NCBI RefSeq assembly: GCF_014201195.1
Contig: NZ_JACHDS010000001.1
Coordinates: forward strand, 5,332,001-5,396,000
Origin: Nocardiopsis mwathae
GTDB taxonomy: Bacteria > Actinomycetota > Actinomycetes > Streptosporangiales > Streptosporangiaceae
Reading direction: 5' to 3'
DNA: 64,000 nt
The translations under genes and the position numbers were made by a program. The notes under the pieces were generated by a model that saw only the letters and a list, made by a program, of their open reading frames with translations, was not told the origin of the DNA and did no database searches. Positions 11,675 through 21,137 of this stretch are shown piece by piece. The first letter of the stretch is position 1. Every line of letters starts with the position of its first letter.

Positions 11675-14665
11675 ATGACGGAACCGCAAGGTGATCACAC
11701 TGAGCTACTCGTCGGTGACGCCGAACTTCTCGAACGGGTCCGAAGCGGAGATACCGCCGCTTACGCCACGCTCTACGAGCGGCACATCGACGCCGCGCGC
11801 GGGCTGGCCCGCCAACTCGTCCGCGGCGACGCCGAGGTCGACGACGTCGTCGCCGAGACCTTCACCCGCGTCTTCGGCGTGGTCCAGCGCGGCGGCGGCC
11901 CGGTCGACGGCTTCCGCCCCTACCTGCTCACGGCCGTCCGGCACGCCGTCTACGACCGCGCCCGCGGTGAGAAGCGCCAGGTCGTCACCGACGACATCGA
12001 GAAGTTCGACCGCGGCGAACCGTTCGTCGACCCCGCCCTGGAAGGGCTGGAGCGCTCCCTGATCGCCCGCGCCTTCCTCGCGCTGCGCCCCGAGTGGCAA
12101 TCGGTGCTCTGGTACACCGAGATCGAGGGGATCAAGCCCGCCGAGGCCGCGACCATCCTCGGCAAGACCCCGAACAACGTCGCCGCGCTCGCCTACCGCG
12201 CCCGCGAGGGCCTGCGCGAGAAGTACCTGCAGATGCACCTGTCGGGCGGCGCCCCCGCCGAAAGCTGCCGCCCGGCGCTCGGCCTGCTCGGCGCCTACGT
12301 CCGCGGCGGCCTCGGCAAGCGCGACACCACCACCGTCGACCGGCACCTCGACGCGTGTGCCGACTGCCGCGAGGTCTACGCCGAGCTGATGGACGTCAAC
12401 TTCGGTCTGCCCGGCATCATCCTGCCGCTGTTCGCCGGACCGGCCGCCGCCGGCTACCTCGCCTCCCTCCCCGGCGGAGCGCTCTCCGGCGGCTGGTGGG
12501 GCCGGATGTCCAAGGGCCGGCAGGCCGCGACCGCCGGGGCCGCCGCCACCGCTGTCGCCGCGGCCGCGGTCCTCGCCCTTGTCAGCAACGAGGAGGAGAT
12601 CCCGACCGCACCCGGGCAGCCACCGGTCGCGGCCGCTCCCCCGCCGCAGGCTCCCCCGCCGAACACCCCGGAACCCCACGCCCCCGACCCGGCCGCACCG
12701 GATCCGGAGGATCCCCGGCCCGACCCCCCCGACGCCGAAGAACCGGCGCCCCCGGCCCCCGCGGCCCCGCCCGGCGCCCCTCCCGCCGGTTCGCCGGCCG
12801 ATCCCCCCGCGGAACCTGCCGCTCCCGGGGCACCGCCCCCGGGGGAACCGGCCGCTCCCGGAGCGCCGCCGCCGGAGGCCGCCGCCCCCGACCCTCCGGC
12901 CGTCTCCCCGCCCCCGCCGCGTGAACCCGGCGCCCCCCCGATCCCGCCCCGGGAGCCGGGTGACACGCCGCCCCCGCCCTCGAACCCCGACGTTCCTCCA
13001 CCTCCGCCACCCACGCCCGGCGCTCCCGAGTTCTCCGCCGAGATCGACCCGGTCGGCGCGCTCGTGCCGGGCCGCCCCGGCATCATCGTCATCTCCGTCC
13101 GCAACCTCGGCGCCGACGCCGGCGCCGACGTGGTCGCCGAGGTCGACCTCCCCTCCGGCGTCGCGGTGCGCGGCACGGCGCGCAGGGGCAGTGCGGCGCC
13201 GTTCGCCCCCGGCACCGACGGCTGGAGCTGCGCCGCCACCGCCGAGGGCGCCCAGTGCGTCCGCTCCGGCCTCGACTCCGGCACGTCCAGCACCCAGTAC
13301 CTGGATGTCCTCGTCTCCCCGGCGGCCCGTGCCGGTGCCCCGCCGAGCCTCGCCGTGAGCGCCGGCGATGCCCGGACGACGGCGACCGGCTCGCACGGCG
13401 TCGATCCCGGCGGGCAGCCGGCGCGGTTCGCCGCGGCCGGGCAGGTGCGCACCGAAAGCGTCGGAAACGCGCTGCTGACCTGCGAGGACGAGGAGAGGAA
13501 GGACCGCTGGCCGTGGTGGCCCGTCGTGCTGAACCGGTCGGCCGACGGGGCCGGACCCTCCGTTTCCCCCGGCCCTGCCGCCCCCGAGGCCGACGAACGG
13601 CGGGTGCCCGCCGCACCCTCCGATGCGCCGCCCATCGACCTGCCTCCCGAGGTCGGGGACTCCGCGGTCGACGCGGCCACACCGGACACGGAACCCTCCT
13701 CGGATCCCTCGACCTCGGCCCCCGACACCCCGTCCGATGCCGAAAGCGGCCCCGAGGCCCCGGCGCAGGGGCCCGCCGAGGACGAGAAGGCGAAGGAGGG
13801 GAAGGACGAGGAGGAGCAGGCGGTCGAGGACATGCTCACCCCGCCCGACGAGGGCGACGGCGCGTGCGCCCAGGCGCTGCGGCGCGAGGGCGACCTGCGC
13901 GACAACGACATGTGGGACATGCGCCCGCTGGACCTCGACGGCGACCCCGGCACCACGATGTCCAGCTCGGTCCGGTGGTCCCTGCCCGAGGGCGGCGGCG
14001 TCCGCTGGGCCGGGCTCTACTTCTCCGGTTCGGGCATGTCCCCCCGGTCGGCCACGGCCAAGCTGCGCGGACCCGCGTCGGACGCCTACGTCGAGGTCCG
14101 CGCCGACGAGGTCGGCCGGGCGCGACTCCCCGGCTACCCCGTCTACCAGGCGTTCGCCGACATCACCGGCATCGTTCGGGCGCAGGGCGGCGGCGAGTGG
14201 TGGGTCGCAGACGTCCCGACGAAGACCGGCATGGGCACGTACGCGGGGTGGAGCATGGTCGTGGTGCTGGAGGACCCCGCCGCGCCCTACAACCAGGCGA
14301 TGGTCCTGGAGACGACCGACAGCGTCTTCCACGACGAGGAGGGCCTGCGCTTCCCCCTGGCCGGACTGCTCCCGGCCGCCGTCCCGGCGACCGTCGACGT
14401 CGTCGCGTGGGAGGGCGACGCCGACCTGGTGGGCGACCGGGTGCTGCTCAACGGTGCCGCGCTCACCCCGGAGGGAGGCGATCGGGATCCCGACAACGCG
14501 TTCTCAAGCTCCGCGCGCGGCGCCGTCGGCCCGCCGCTGACGTTCGGTACCGACGTCGTCCGGTTCACCCCGACCCTGCCCCGGGACCCCCAGGTCCGCC
14601 TGGTGACCCAGGGAGACGCGTTCGTGGCGGGGGTGGTGGCGGTGACGGCTCCGATGCGGACATGA
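11675..14665 (+). CDS. ECF sigma factor fused to zinc finger, membrane span and extracellular domains
   Basis: This 996-residue protein joins several modules. Residues 20-98 are an ECF sigma-70 region 2 and 130-188 a region 4 (IKPAEAATILGKTPNNVAAL). Residues 198-231 hold an anti-sigma-like zinc finger (HLDACADC, with another cysteine at 198). A membrane helix lies near 286-303. A proline-rich linker runs from about 309 to 460. A DUF11/CARDB-like beta domain occupies about 465-570. After a second acidic, low-complexity linker there is a C-terminal beta domain (from about 735) with ADITGIVRAQGGGEWWVAD and YAGWSMVVVLEDP, typical of actinomycete surface proteins. The predicted layout puts the sigma domains inside and the sensor outside. 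The ATG at 11675 has GGAAAGG 7 bases upstream. Similar fused architectures are known for a few actinobacterial ECF groups (for example ECF52-like). Confidence 0.85.
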   Translation: MTEPQGDHTELLVGDAELLERVRSGDTAAYATLYERHIDAARGLARQLVRGDAEVDDVVAETFTRVFGVVQRGGGPVDGFRPYLLTAVRHAVYDRARGEKRQVVTDDIEKFDRGEPFVDPALEGLERSLIARAFLALRPEWQSVLWYTEIEGIKPAEAATILGKTPNNVAALAYRAREGLREKYLQMHLSGGAPAESCRPALGLLGAYVRGGLGKRDTTTVDRHLDACADCREVYAELMDVNFGLPGIILPLFAGPAAAGYLASLPGGALSGGWWGRMSKGRQAATAGAAATAVAAAAVLALVSNEEEIPTAPGQPPVAAAPPPQAPPPNTPEPHAPDPAAPDPEDPRPDPPDAEEPAPPAPAAPPGAPPAGSPADPPAEPAAPGAPPPGEPAAPGAPPPEAAAPDPPAVSPPPPREPGAPPIPPREPGDTPPPPSNPDVPPPPPPTPGAPEFSAEIDPVGALVPGRPGIIVISVRNLGADAGADVVAEVDLPSGVAVRGTARRGSAAPFAPGTDGWSCAATAEGAQCVRSGLDSGTSSTQYLDVLVSPAARAGAPPSLAVSAGDARTTATGSHGVDPGGQPARFAAAGQVRTESVGNALLTCEDEERKDRWPWWPVVLNRSADGAGPSVSPGPAAPEADERRVPAAPSDAPPIDLPPEVGDSAVDAATPDTEPSSDPSTSAPDTPSDAESGPEAPAQGPAEDEKAKEGKDEEEQAVEDMLTPPDEGDGACAQALRREGDLRDNDMWDMRPLDLDGDPGTTMSSSVRWSLPEGGGVRWAGLYFSGSGMSPRSATAKLRGPASDAYVEVRADEVGRARLPGYPVYQAFADITGIVRAQGGGEWWVADVPTKTGMGTYAGWSMVVVLEDPAAPYNQAMVLETTDSVFHDEEGLRFPLAGLLPAAVPATVDVVAWEGDADLVGDRVLLNGAALTPEGGDRDPDNAFSSSARGAVGPPLTFGTDVVRFTPTLPRDPQVRLVTQGDAFVAGVVAVTAPMRT

Positions 14666-14903
14666 CGACAGGCCCGCATCCGAACGACCGCAGATCCCCG
14701 CCGCGGACGGGATCCACGCAGCTGGCGGTGGTGACCGGGGCGTCACGTCGGGCCATCGGCTGCCGGAGGGGGCACGCAAACCGAGACAGACTTGGTTAGG
14801 CTGTGGCCCGGCCTTGTCTATTGGCCGAGTGCCGATCGTTGGAATGACCCGGTACGTGCCCCCAGGTCCGGGTGACCAGCACAATGGGAAGGGGCGGTGT
14901 CGC

Positions 14904-16571
14904 GTGGATCGCTGCGCGCTGTTCGTGGACGCCGGCTACCTCCTTGCCGACGGTGCGATGGCTGTGCACGGAACCCGCAACCGGGATTCCGTGTCGTGGG
15001 ATTACGCGGGACTCGTTCAGCTCCTCAATGAGGTGGCGCGTGACCGCACGGGACTTCCTCTGCTGCGCTGCTACTGGTACGAGGCGACGGCCGACGGCCG
15101 CCGCACCCAGGAGCAGGACGGCATCGCGGACATTCCCGGCATCAAGTTCCGAGCCGCGCGTATCCGTCCCGGCAGACGGGAGGGCGTCGAGAGCTATGTG
15201 CAACGGGACCTGACCACCCTCGCGCGCACGGGTGTGCTGTGCGAAGCGGTCCTGGTCAGCGGTGACGAGGACATGGCACAGGTCGTGTCGGACGTCCAGG
15301 ACCTCGGAGTGCGGGTCACCGTCGTGCACATCTCCGTCGAGGGCAACTGGACCATCTCGCGGGCGCTGCGCCGCGAGTGCGACGACCTGATCGAGATCGG
15401 GGCCGGGCACCTGCGCCCGTACGTCAACCTCCTCTCCGCCACCGGCGGCGAGTCGACCGAGACCACCACCCCGCTCACCAACGGGCGCTCCCGCAGCGGC
15501 CCGGACGTGACGCGCCGCCCCGTCACCGCGACCGCCGCGTCATCCCGGGTGGAACCCGCGGCCGCCGACTCGGGCGGACTGGAGGCGATGTTCGCCTCCA
15601 CCGGCGCCCAGCAGGCGATGACCGGCAGCGCCATGGACCAGTTGCGCGCCATGCGCCAGAGCATCGCCCAGCAGCGCGGCGACCACCTCGCGCCGCAGGC
15701 CGGCGCGGACACCGGCCGCGCCAACCCGTCCGGGCCCATCGACGCCAACGGATTCCCGTCCGGCGGGTACCCGCCGCCGCAGCGCAGACGCGGTGAGGAG
15801 CCCACCGGCGGCCAGCCGTCCATGCTCGCCAATCCGCCCACCGGGCCGCAGACCGGCTTCGGCGGAGTCGGCGGTGGAACCGGGGCGCACCCCGGGATGC
15901 GCGACGTGGTGCAGAACGGCTACGGCGGACCGGGGCAGGGCGGCGGGGCCACCGGCCACCAGCTGGGCGCCCATCAGCAGAGCGGGCACCAGCCCCCCGG
16001 CCACCACGACCCCATGATGGGCGGCGCGGCGGGATACGATCGGGGGGCACCGCCGGGCCGTGGGGCACCGCCACCGGGGGTCGACCCACGGGATCCCCGC
16101 TACCGGCCGCACACCGGCGAGAATCCGGCGTACGGAGGTAACACCGGCCCAAACCCTACCTTTGGGGCCAGCACGGAAACTGAATCCGGATTCGGCGGAT
16201 CACACGGACCACCTCCGGGACCCGGATCCGCCGCTGGCCCCCGCCTCGAACAACCCGCCGCTCACGGCCCCTACGGCCCCACACCCCCGGGAGTGGGCCG
16301 CCTCGGGCCCGGAGCGGCATCGGCATATTCGATCGACGACGCCGTGAATGCCGCGCGCCAGGAGGGGAACGACTTCGCCGAGTCGATCGCGCGGGACGCG
16401 CCGACACTGTGGTTGGAGGCGGTGCTCGCGAGTCGTCCGCGAATGCCGTCCGACCTCGAAGCACGGCTGCTGCAGGGGTCGGCGCTGCCGATCGACTTCC
16501 TGCTGCGCGACGAAGTCCGCGACGCGCTGCGGAACGGCTTCTGGAGTGCCCTGGAACGTGCCCGCGGCTGA
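14904..16571 (+). CDS. NYN (PIN-like) domain protein with long disordered linker
   Basis: Residues 1-150 form a NYN domain, the PIN-like RNase fold. It has acidic residues in LFVDAGYL (Asp9), ESYVQRDL (Asp102) and SGDEDM (Asp121 and Asp123), which would bind the metal. Residues about 180-470 are rich in Gly, Pro, Gln and His and look disordered. A conserved helical tail follows (YSIDDAVNAARQEGNDFAES and LEARLLQGSALPIDFLLRDEVRDAL). Total length is 555 residues. The GTG at 14904 is preceded by a GGAAGGGG-like site and starts the domain at its usual place. The TPR gene follows 54 bases later on the same strand, probably in one operon. RNA cleavage is inferred from the fold. Confidence 0.82.
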   Translation: MDRCALFVDAGYLLADGAMAVHGTRNRDSVSWDYAGLVQLLNEVARDRTGLPLLRCYWYEATADGRRTQEQDGIADIPGIKFRAARIRPGRREGVESYVQRDLTTLARTGVLCEAVLVSGDEDMAQVVSDVQDLGVRVTVVHISVEGNWTISRALRRECDDLIEIGAGHLRPYVNLLSATGGESTETTTPLTNGRSRSGPDVTRRPVTATAASSRVEPAAADSGGLEAMFASTGAQQAMTGSAMDQLRAMRQSIAQQRGDHLAPQAGADTGRANPSGPIDANGFPSGGYPPPQRRRGEEPTGGQPSMLANPPTGPQTGFGGVGGGTGAHPGMRDVVQNGYGGPGQGGGATGHQLGAHQQSGHQPPGHHDPMMGGAAGYDRGAPPGRGAPPPGVDPRDPRYRPHTGENPAYGGNTGPNPTFGASTETESGFGGSHGPPPGPGSAAGPRLEQPAAHGPYGPTPPGVGRLGPGAASAYSIDDAVNAARQEGNDFAESIARDAPTLWLEAVLASRPRMPSDLEARLLQGSALPIDFLLRDEVRDALRNGFWSALERARG

Positions 16572-16625
16572 CAGGACACCGAATCCGGGGCCGCGGACGC
16601 GAACAGGGACCTAGGGAGGCTGGCA

Positions 16626-17183
16626 GTGACCCGCGTGACCACAGCCGATCTCGACCGGCTGGAATTCAGGGCGGTCCAGTCCGGCGACCACACCGACGCC
16701 GCACGGGAACTCATCGCACTGGCCAACCGGGTCGAGTCCGACAGTGAGATCTCCCGCGCCGAGCTCTTCGTGCGGGCAGGCGAGCAGTGGGAGATGGCCC
16801 AGGAGTTCGACCGGGCCACCGCCGCCTACCAGCGCGCCATCGACGACGGCGGCATCACCGTCATCGACGCCCGCGCGCTGCTGGCGGGGGCACTGCTCGA
16901 ACTGGACCGCACCGAGGCCGCCTACGCGCAGCTGGAGCGGCTGCGCGGCGAGGGCCCGCGCAACCTGCCCACCTACATCACCATCGCCGAGACCCTGCAG
17001 GCCCACGGCGACCTGCGGGGCGCCCACGACTGGTCGACGCTGGGCGTGGAGCGGTTCCGACACCAGGACGTCTCGCCCTACGTGCACGACCTGCTCATGG
17101 AACTGGTGCGCACCCGCTTCCGGATCCGAATGGACCTGAACCTGACCGAGGACGCCCTGGACCGCCTCCTCGACGACGAGTAG
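16626..17183 (+). CDS. Tetratricopeptide-repeat protein
   Basis: This 185-residue all-helical protein contains TPR-like repeats, for example EQWEMAQEFDRATAAYQRAIDD followed by DARALLAGALLELDRTEAAYAQLERL. It has no signal or membrane segment. The GTG at 16626 has AGGGAGG upstream. It directly follows the NYN-domain gene, and an interaction with that protein is an inference from position. The gene ends just before a long palindrome (17194-17262). Confidence 0.8.
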   Translation: MTRVTTADLDRLEFRAVQSGDHTDAARELIALANRVESDSEISRAELFVRAGEQWEMAQEFDRATAAYQRAIDDGGITVIDARALLAGALLELDRTEAAYAQLERLRGEGPRNLPTYITIAETLQAHGDLRGAHDWSTLGVERFRHQDVSPYVHDLLMELVRTRFRIRMDLNLTEDALDRLLDDE

Positions 17184-17193
17184 CCCCCGCTCC

Positions 17194-17262
17194 CCGTTGA
17201 TCTGGGCGGAGTGCACCGAATAGTCGGCGGCGGTATCGGGTGCACTCCGCCGAGATCAACGG
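17194..17262. repeat. Long palindrome (family member) at the end of two convergent genes
   Basis: Two 24-base arms (17194-17217 and 17239-17262) pair with one mismatch around a 21-base loop. The outer end CCGTTGATCT is shared with the palindromes at 36048 and 54080. The inner arm sequence is unique to this copy. The right arm supplies the TGA stop of the minus-strand reading frame (CCCTTCCGTTGA). Confidence 0.85.
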
Positions 17263-17426
17263 AAGGGGCGGAGCAGTGCCCGGCCGTGGGCGTAGGCGTC
17301 GGCCAGGCTGCCGCCGCTATAGGTGACCCGCGCGATACCGTCCAGATGGTGGTCGGTGCTGCCTGCGCGCTCACATTCCTCGCTCGCTTTGCCGACGATG
17401 AGTGTCGGCCTTCGGCTAGTCGTCAT
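17256..17426 (-). pseudogene. 3' remnant of the HAD phosphatase gene (possibly a 56-codon ORF)
   Basis: In the same frame as the HAD gene and 12 bases beyond its stop lies an ATG with a GGAG site. Its 56 codons end in DHHLDGIARVTYSGGSLADAYAHGRALLRPFR. That segment looks like the usual C-terminus of HAD-IB phosphatases. About 34 codons containing a stop seem inserted between the SVAVN and DHHLDG parts. It may be a dead tail or be translated separately. The homology was judged by eye. Confidence 0.4.
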
Positions 17427-17438
17427 CGTCAGCTCCGC

Positions 17439-18020
17439 TCACTGCGTCGTGTTCGCGTCGTAGTTGACCGCCACCGAGTGCGCCAAATGGCGGAAGAGCG
17501 GAGCGTCCGACATCGAGTCGCCGTAGGCCACGCACTGCTCGCGCGCGATGCCGGTGCGGCGCAGCACCTCCTCCACGATCCGCGGTTTGTCGGCGGGAGT
17601 GAGAATGTTCTCCGGCACCGGTGGTTCGGTGAACGGCAGCGCCGGGAACCGGGAGGCGACGACCTCGTCGAAACCGAAGTCGAGCAGCCGCTCGGCGTAG
17701 AAGTCGGGGGACATGGTGATCACCAGCGAACGCCCGCCTTGCGCGCGGATATCCCCGCACACGTCGGCGATTCCGTCGAGGAAGGGGCCGTCTCGGAACG
17801 CCTGTTCGACGAGCCCGTCGGTGAGCATCGGCCAGATCCCGGGCAGCGCGGCCGCGAAGCCGCGGGTGTCGATCTCGCCGTCGGCCAGGGCCCGTTCCAG
17901 GGCGCGCAGTTCCGCCCGGGTGCCGGTGACCCGTGCGATCTCCAGGCTGGCGCTCGTACCCTTGAGCAGGGTGCCGTCCATGTCGAACACGTGCAGGTGG
18001 TTCATCGCGCTGTCGGACAC
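17439..18020 (-). CDS. HAD-superfamily (subclass IB) phosphatase, probably C-terminally truncated
   Basis: The 193-residue protein has the HAD nucleophile motif FDMDGTLL (Asp at 13 and 15), motif II LVITMSPDF, and motifs III/IV in ENILTPADKPRIV and CVAYGDSMSDAPLF. It resembles phosphoserine-phosphatase-like enzymes; the substrate is unknown. The protein stops at SVAVNYDANTTQ, earlier than such proteins usually end, and a plausible missing tail is encoded in the same frame downstream. The GTG at 18020 is taken as start; the ATG five codons later is possible. Core catalytic residues remain, so the shortened enzyme may still work. Confidence 0.82.
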   Translation of the reverse strand: MSDSAMNHLHVFDMDGTLLKGTSASLEIARVTGTRAELRALERALADGEIDTRGFAAALPGIWPMLTDGLVEQAFRDGPFLDGIADVCGDIRAQGGRSLVITMSPDFYAERLLDFGFDEVVASRFPALPFTEPPVPENILTPADKPRIVEEVLRRTGIAREQCVAYGDSMSDAPLFRHLAHSVAVNYDANTTQ

Positions 18021-18132
18021 ACCCTCTCGTGTATCACGGACCCAGAACGCTCCGCGACCTGATTTTCACCCCGACACGCCCCTATGTTGAGGTGTTCCCG
18101 ATCGGCGGCCACAAGATGTAGTATCTCTCCCG

Positions 18133-18362
18133 CTGATGGTTCACCAGCCCGTCGCGTCGTTCGACGGGGGTGAGGCAAGAGGGAACCCGGTGCGAATCCG
18201 GGACTGCCCCGCAGCGGTGAGCGGGAACGAACGCCATCCCGACGGCACTGGGCGCCACGCCATGGCCCCCGGGAAGCCGATGGCCGGTAGGCGGAGGACC
18301 AAGGCCCCACACGGGCCGCAGCGCGCCCTCCAACGCCCGCGAGTCCGAAGACCTGCCATCGG
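18133..18362 (+). promoter_or_regulatory. Cobalamin (AdoCbl) riboswitch upstream of nrdAB
   Basis: The region contains the hallmarks of the B12 aptamer: GAACCCGGTGCGAATCCGGG (18183-18202), the CTGCCCCGCAGCGGTGAGC core that follows, a variable arm, and the closing GCGAGTCCGAAGACCTGCC near 18339-18357. GATGG (18135-18139) and CCATC can pair as the closing stem. About 170 bases of expression platform follow before nrdA. Streptomyces is known to control class I reductase genes with such a riboswitch, turning them off when coenzyme B12 supports the class II enzyme. Confidence 0.9.
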
Positions 18363-18534
18363 TGTGTACGCGTCCGGCGTGCACGGTAACGGGGCTTCGA
18401 GGGCGGGCCGCCGCGACGAATCAGGGGATGAACCTCCCGCCGAACACGGTGCGGGACGGTCTGTTCCCGCGTGTTCTGGTGCGCGCCGACCTTCGACACC
18501 CCAACCGGTTGTCGTCTACCTGGTTGGAGCCACC

Positions 18535-21090
18535 ATGACCCTCGATCTCGACGTTGCCGCGGCACAGCCCGCGCGCGCGGTTCCCGCGAGCGATCCGATG
18601 GAGCGGGTCAGGCAGGTCGTACACGAGGCGTGCGCCGGGCTGACGGGGGTGTCGGCCGAGACGGTCATCGAGGAGACACGGCGCGGCCTCTACCCGGGCA
18701 TCGGCCCCGCGGAACTGGAGCTCGCGCTGGTCATGGCGGCGCGCACGTTCGTCGAGGCCGACCCCGGCTACTCGCACGTCGCCGCCCGCCTCCTGCTGGA
18801 CAAGCTCCGCCGCGAGGCGCTGACCTTCCTCTCCGGCACCTTCGACGAGGCCGACCAGGCCCAGATGGCCGACCGCTACACCGACTACCTCAAGGCCTAT
18901 GTCACCCGCGGCGTGGAGCTGGGCCAGCTCGACCCGCGGCTGGCCACCTTCGACCTCGCCCGCCTCGGCGCCGCCCTGCGTCCCGAGCGCGACCTGGACT
19001 TCACCTTCCTGGGCCTGCAGACGCTCTACGACCGCTACTTCCTGCACAGCGGCGGGACGCGCTACGAGCTGCCGCAGGCGTTCTTCATGCGCGTCGCCAT
19101 GGGCCTGGCCCTCAACGAGGACGACCGCGAGGCGCGCGCCATCGAGTTCTACAGCCTGCTGTCGTCGTTCGACTTCATGTGCTCCACGCCGACCCTCTTC
19201 AACGCCGGCACCCAGCGTGCCCAGCTGTCCTCCTGCTTCCTGACCACGGTCGGCGACGACCTGCAGTCGATCTTCCACGGCATCAGCAACAACGCCCTGC
19301 TGTCCAAGTACTCCGGCGGCCTGGGCAACGACTGGACCCCGGTCCGCGGCATCGGCGCCCACATCAAGGGCACCAACGGCCAGAGCCAGGGCGTCGTCCC
19401 CTTCCTCAAGATCGCCAACGATACAGCCGTGGCTGTCAATCAGGGTGGAAAAAGGAAGGGCGCCGTCTGTGCGTACCTGGAGACGTGGCACATCGACATC
19501 GAGGAATTCCTCGACCTGCGCAAGAACACCGGCGACGAGCGGCGCCGCACGCACGACATGAACACCGCCAACTGGGTGCCCGACCTGTTCCTACAGCGGG
19601 TCGAGGCCGACGGCGAGTGGACGCTGTTCTCCCCCGACGAGGTGCCCGACCTGCACGAGAAGTACGGGACCGCGTTCGCCGAGGCCTACACCGCCTACGA
19701 GCGGGCCGCCGACGCCGGCGAGGTCAAGGTGTGGCGGCGGGTGCGCGCCGTCGACCTGTGGCGGCGCATGCTCACCATGCTGTTCGAGACCGGGCACCCC
19801 TGGATCACCTTCAAGGACCCGTGCAACCTGCGTTCGCCGCAGCAGCACACCGGGGTGGTGCACTCGTCCAACCTGTGCACCGAGATCACGCTGAACACCG
19901 ACGCCGACGAGGTCGCCGTGTGCAACCTCGGCTCGGTCAACCTCGCCCAGCACGTGACCGAGGACGGTATCGACGCCGAGCGGCTGCGCCGCACAGTGCA
20001 CACCGCGGTGCGCATGCTGGACAACGTCATCGACGTGAACTTCTACACGATCCCCGAGGCCGAGCGGGCCAACATGCGGCACCGGCCGGTCGGCCTGGGC
20101 CTCATGGGCTTCCAGGACGCGCTGTTCAAGCTGCGGCTGCCGATGGCGTCGCAGGGCGCGGTGGAGTTCGCCGACGAGAGCATGGAGCTGATCTCCTACC
20201 ACGCCATCACCGCGTCGACGGACCTGGCGGCCGAGCGCGGCGCGTACGCGACCTTCGACGGCTCGCTGTGGAGCAAGGGCGTGCTGCCGATCGACTCGCT
20301 GCGCCTGCTCGGCGAGGCGCGCGGCGGCGACCTCGACGTCGACACCACGGCCCGGCTGGACTGGGAGAACCTGCGGGAGCGGGTGCGCACCGTCGGGATG
20401 CGCAACTCCAACGTCATGGCGATCGCGCCGACGGCGACCATCGCCAACATCACCGGCGTCGGCCAGTCGATCGAGCCGATCTACCGGAACCTGTACGTGA
20501 AGTCGAACATGTCCGGCGACTTCACCGTCGTCAACCCCTACCTGGTGCGCGACCTCAAGGAGCGCGGACTGTGGGACGACGACATGGTCGCGCGGCTCAA
20601 GCTGTACGACGGCAGCCTGGGCGCGATCGACCGGGTGCCCGGCGACCTCAAGGACCTGTACGCCACCGCGTTCGAGGTCGATCCGTCGTGGCTGGTCGAC
20701 GCCGGCTCGCGTCGCCAGAAGTGGCTCGACCAGGCACAGTCGCTCAACCTGTACATGGCGGCGCCGAGCGGCCGCAAGCTCGACGAGCTGTACCGCCGGG
20801 CCTGGCGCAAGGGGCTCAAGACCACGTACTACCTGCGCTCGCAGAGCGCCACGCACGTGGAGAAGAGCACCCTGAAGGGAACCGACGGCAAGCTGAACGC
20901 GGTCGCCGCCACCCCGGCCGCTCCCGCTGCCGCGCCGTCGCCCGCCCCGGCCCCGGTCCCGGCGGTGTCGCCGTCCCCGTCACCGGCGCCCGCCCCCGCG
21001 CCCGAGCCCGCCTCCACGGCTCCCGACATCGACCCGGACGCCGCCTCCTCCTGCTCCATCGACGACCCCGACTGCGAAGCCTGCCAGTAG
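18535..21090 (+). CDS. nrdA: Class I ribonucleotide reductase large subunit
   Basis: NrdA reduces ribonucleoside diphosphates to deoxy forms. The 851-residue protein has an N-terminal ATP-cone-like region (about residues 20-105) for allosteric control. The active-site cysteines are Cys234 (AQLSSCF), Cys448 (the radical cysteine in NLCTEI) and Cys463 (AVCNLGS). A Pro/Ala-rich linker of about 50 residues precedes the C-terminal cysteines at 840, 847 and 850 (DCEACQ), which should shuttle electrons from thioredoxin or glutaredoxin. The ATG at 18535 has TTGGAG upstream. nrdB follows after 47 bases. The operon lies behind a cobalamin riboswitch. Confidence 0.96.
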   Translation: MTLDLDVAAAQPARAVPASDPMERVRQVVHEACAGLTGVSAETVIEETRRGLYPGIGPAELELALVMAARTFVEADPGYSHVAARLLLDKLRREALTFLSGTFDEADQAQMADRYTDYLKAYVTRGVELGQLDPRLATFDLARLGAALRPERDLDFTFLGLQTLYDRYFLHSGGTRYELPQAFFMRVAMGLALNEDDREARAIEFYSLLSSFDFMCSTPTLFNAGTQRAQLSSCFLTTVGDDLQSIFHGISNNALLSKYSGGLGNDWTPVRGIGAHIKGTNGQSQGVVPFLKIANDTAVAVNQGGKRKGAVCAYLETWHIDIEEFLDLRKNTGDERRRTHDMNTANWVPDLFLQRVEADGEWTLFSPDEVPDLHEKYGTAFAEAYTAYERAADAGEVKVWRRVRAVDLWRRMLTMLFETGHPWITFKDPCNLRSPQQHTGVVHSSNLCTEITLNTDADEVAVCNLGSVNLAQHVTEDGIDAERLRRTVHTAVRMLDNVIDVNFYTIPEAERANMRHRPVGLGLMGFQDALFKLRLPMASQGAVEFADESMELISYHAITASTDLAAERGAYATFDGSLWSKGVLPIDSLRLLGEARGGDLDVDTTARLDWENLRERVRTVGMRNSNVMAIAPTATIANITGVGQSIEPIYRNLYVKSNMSGDFTVVNPYLVRDLKERGLWDDDMVARLKLYDGSLGAIDRVPGDLKDLYATAFEVDPSWLVDAGSRRQKWLDQAQSLNLYMAAPSGRKLDELYRRAWRKGLKTTYYLRSQSATHVEKSTLKGTDGKLNAVAATPAAPAAAPSPAPAPVPAVSPSPSPAPAPAPEPASTAPDIDPDAASSCSIDDPDCEACQ

Positions 21091-21137
21091 AAGCGTCCGC
21101 AGCCGCCCTCCGCAGACCCGAAGGATCCGAACACCCC

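Noticed and set aside
12579-13358. Long alternative frames over the proline-rich linker of the sigma-factor gene
   Set aside because: Low-complexity GC-rich DNA stays open in several frames; only the sigma frame shows known domains and a ribosome site.
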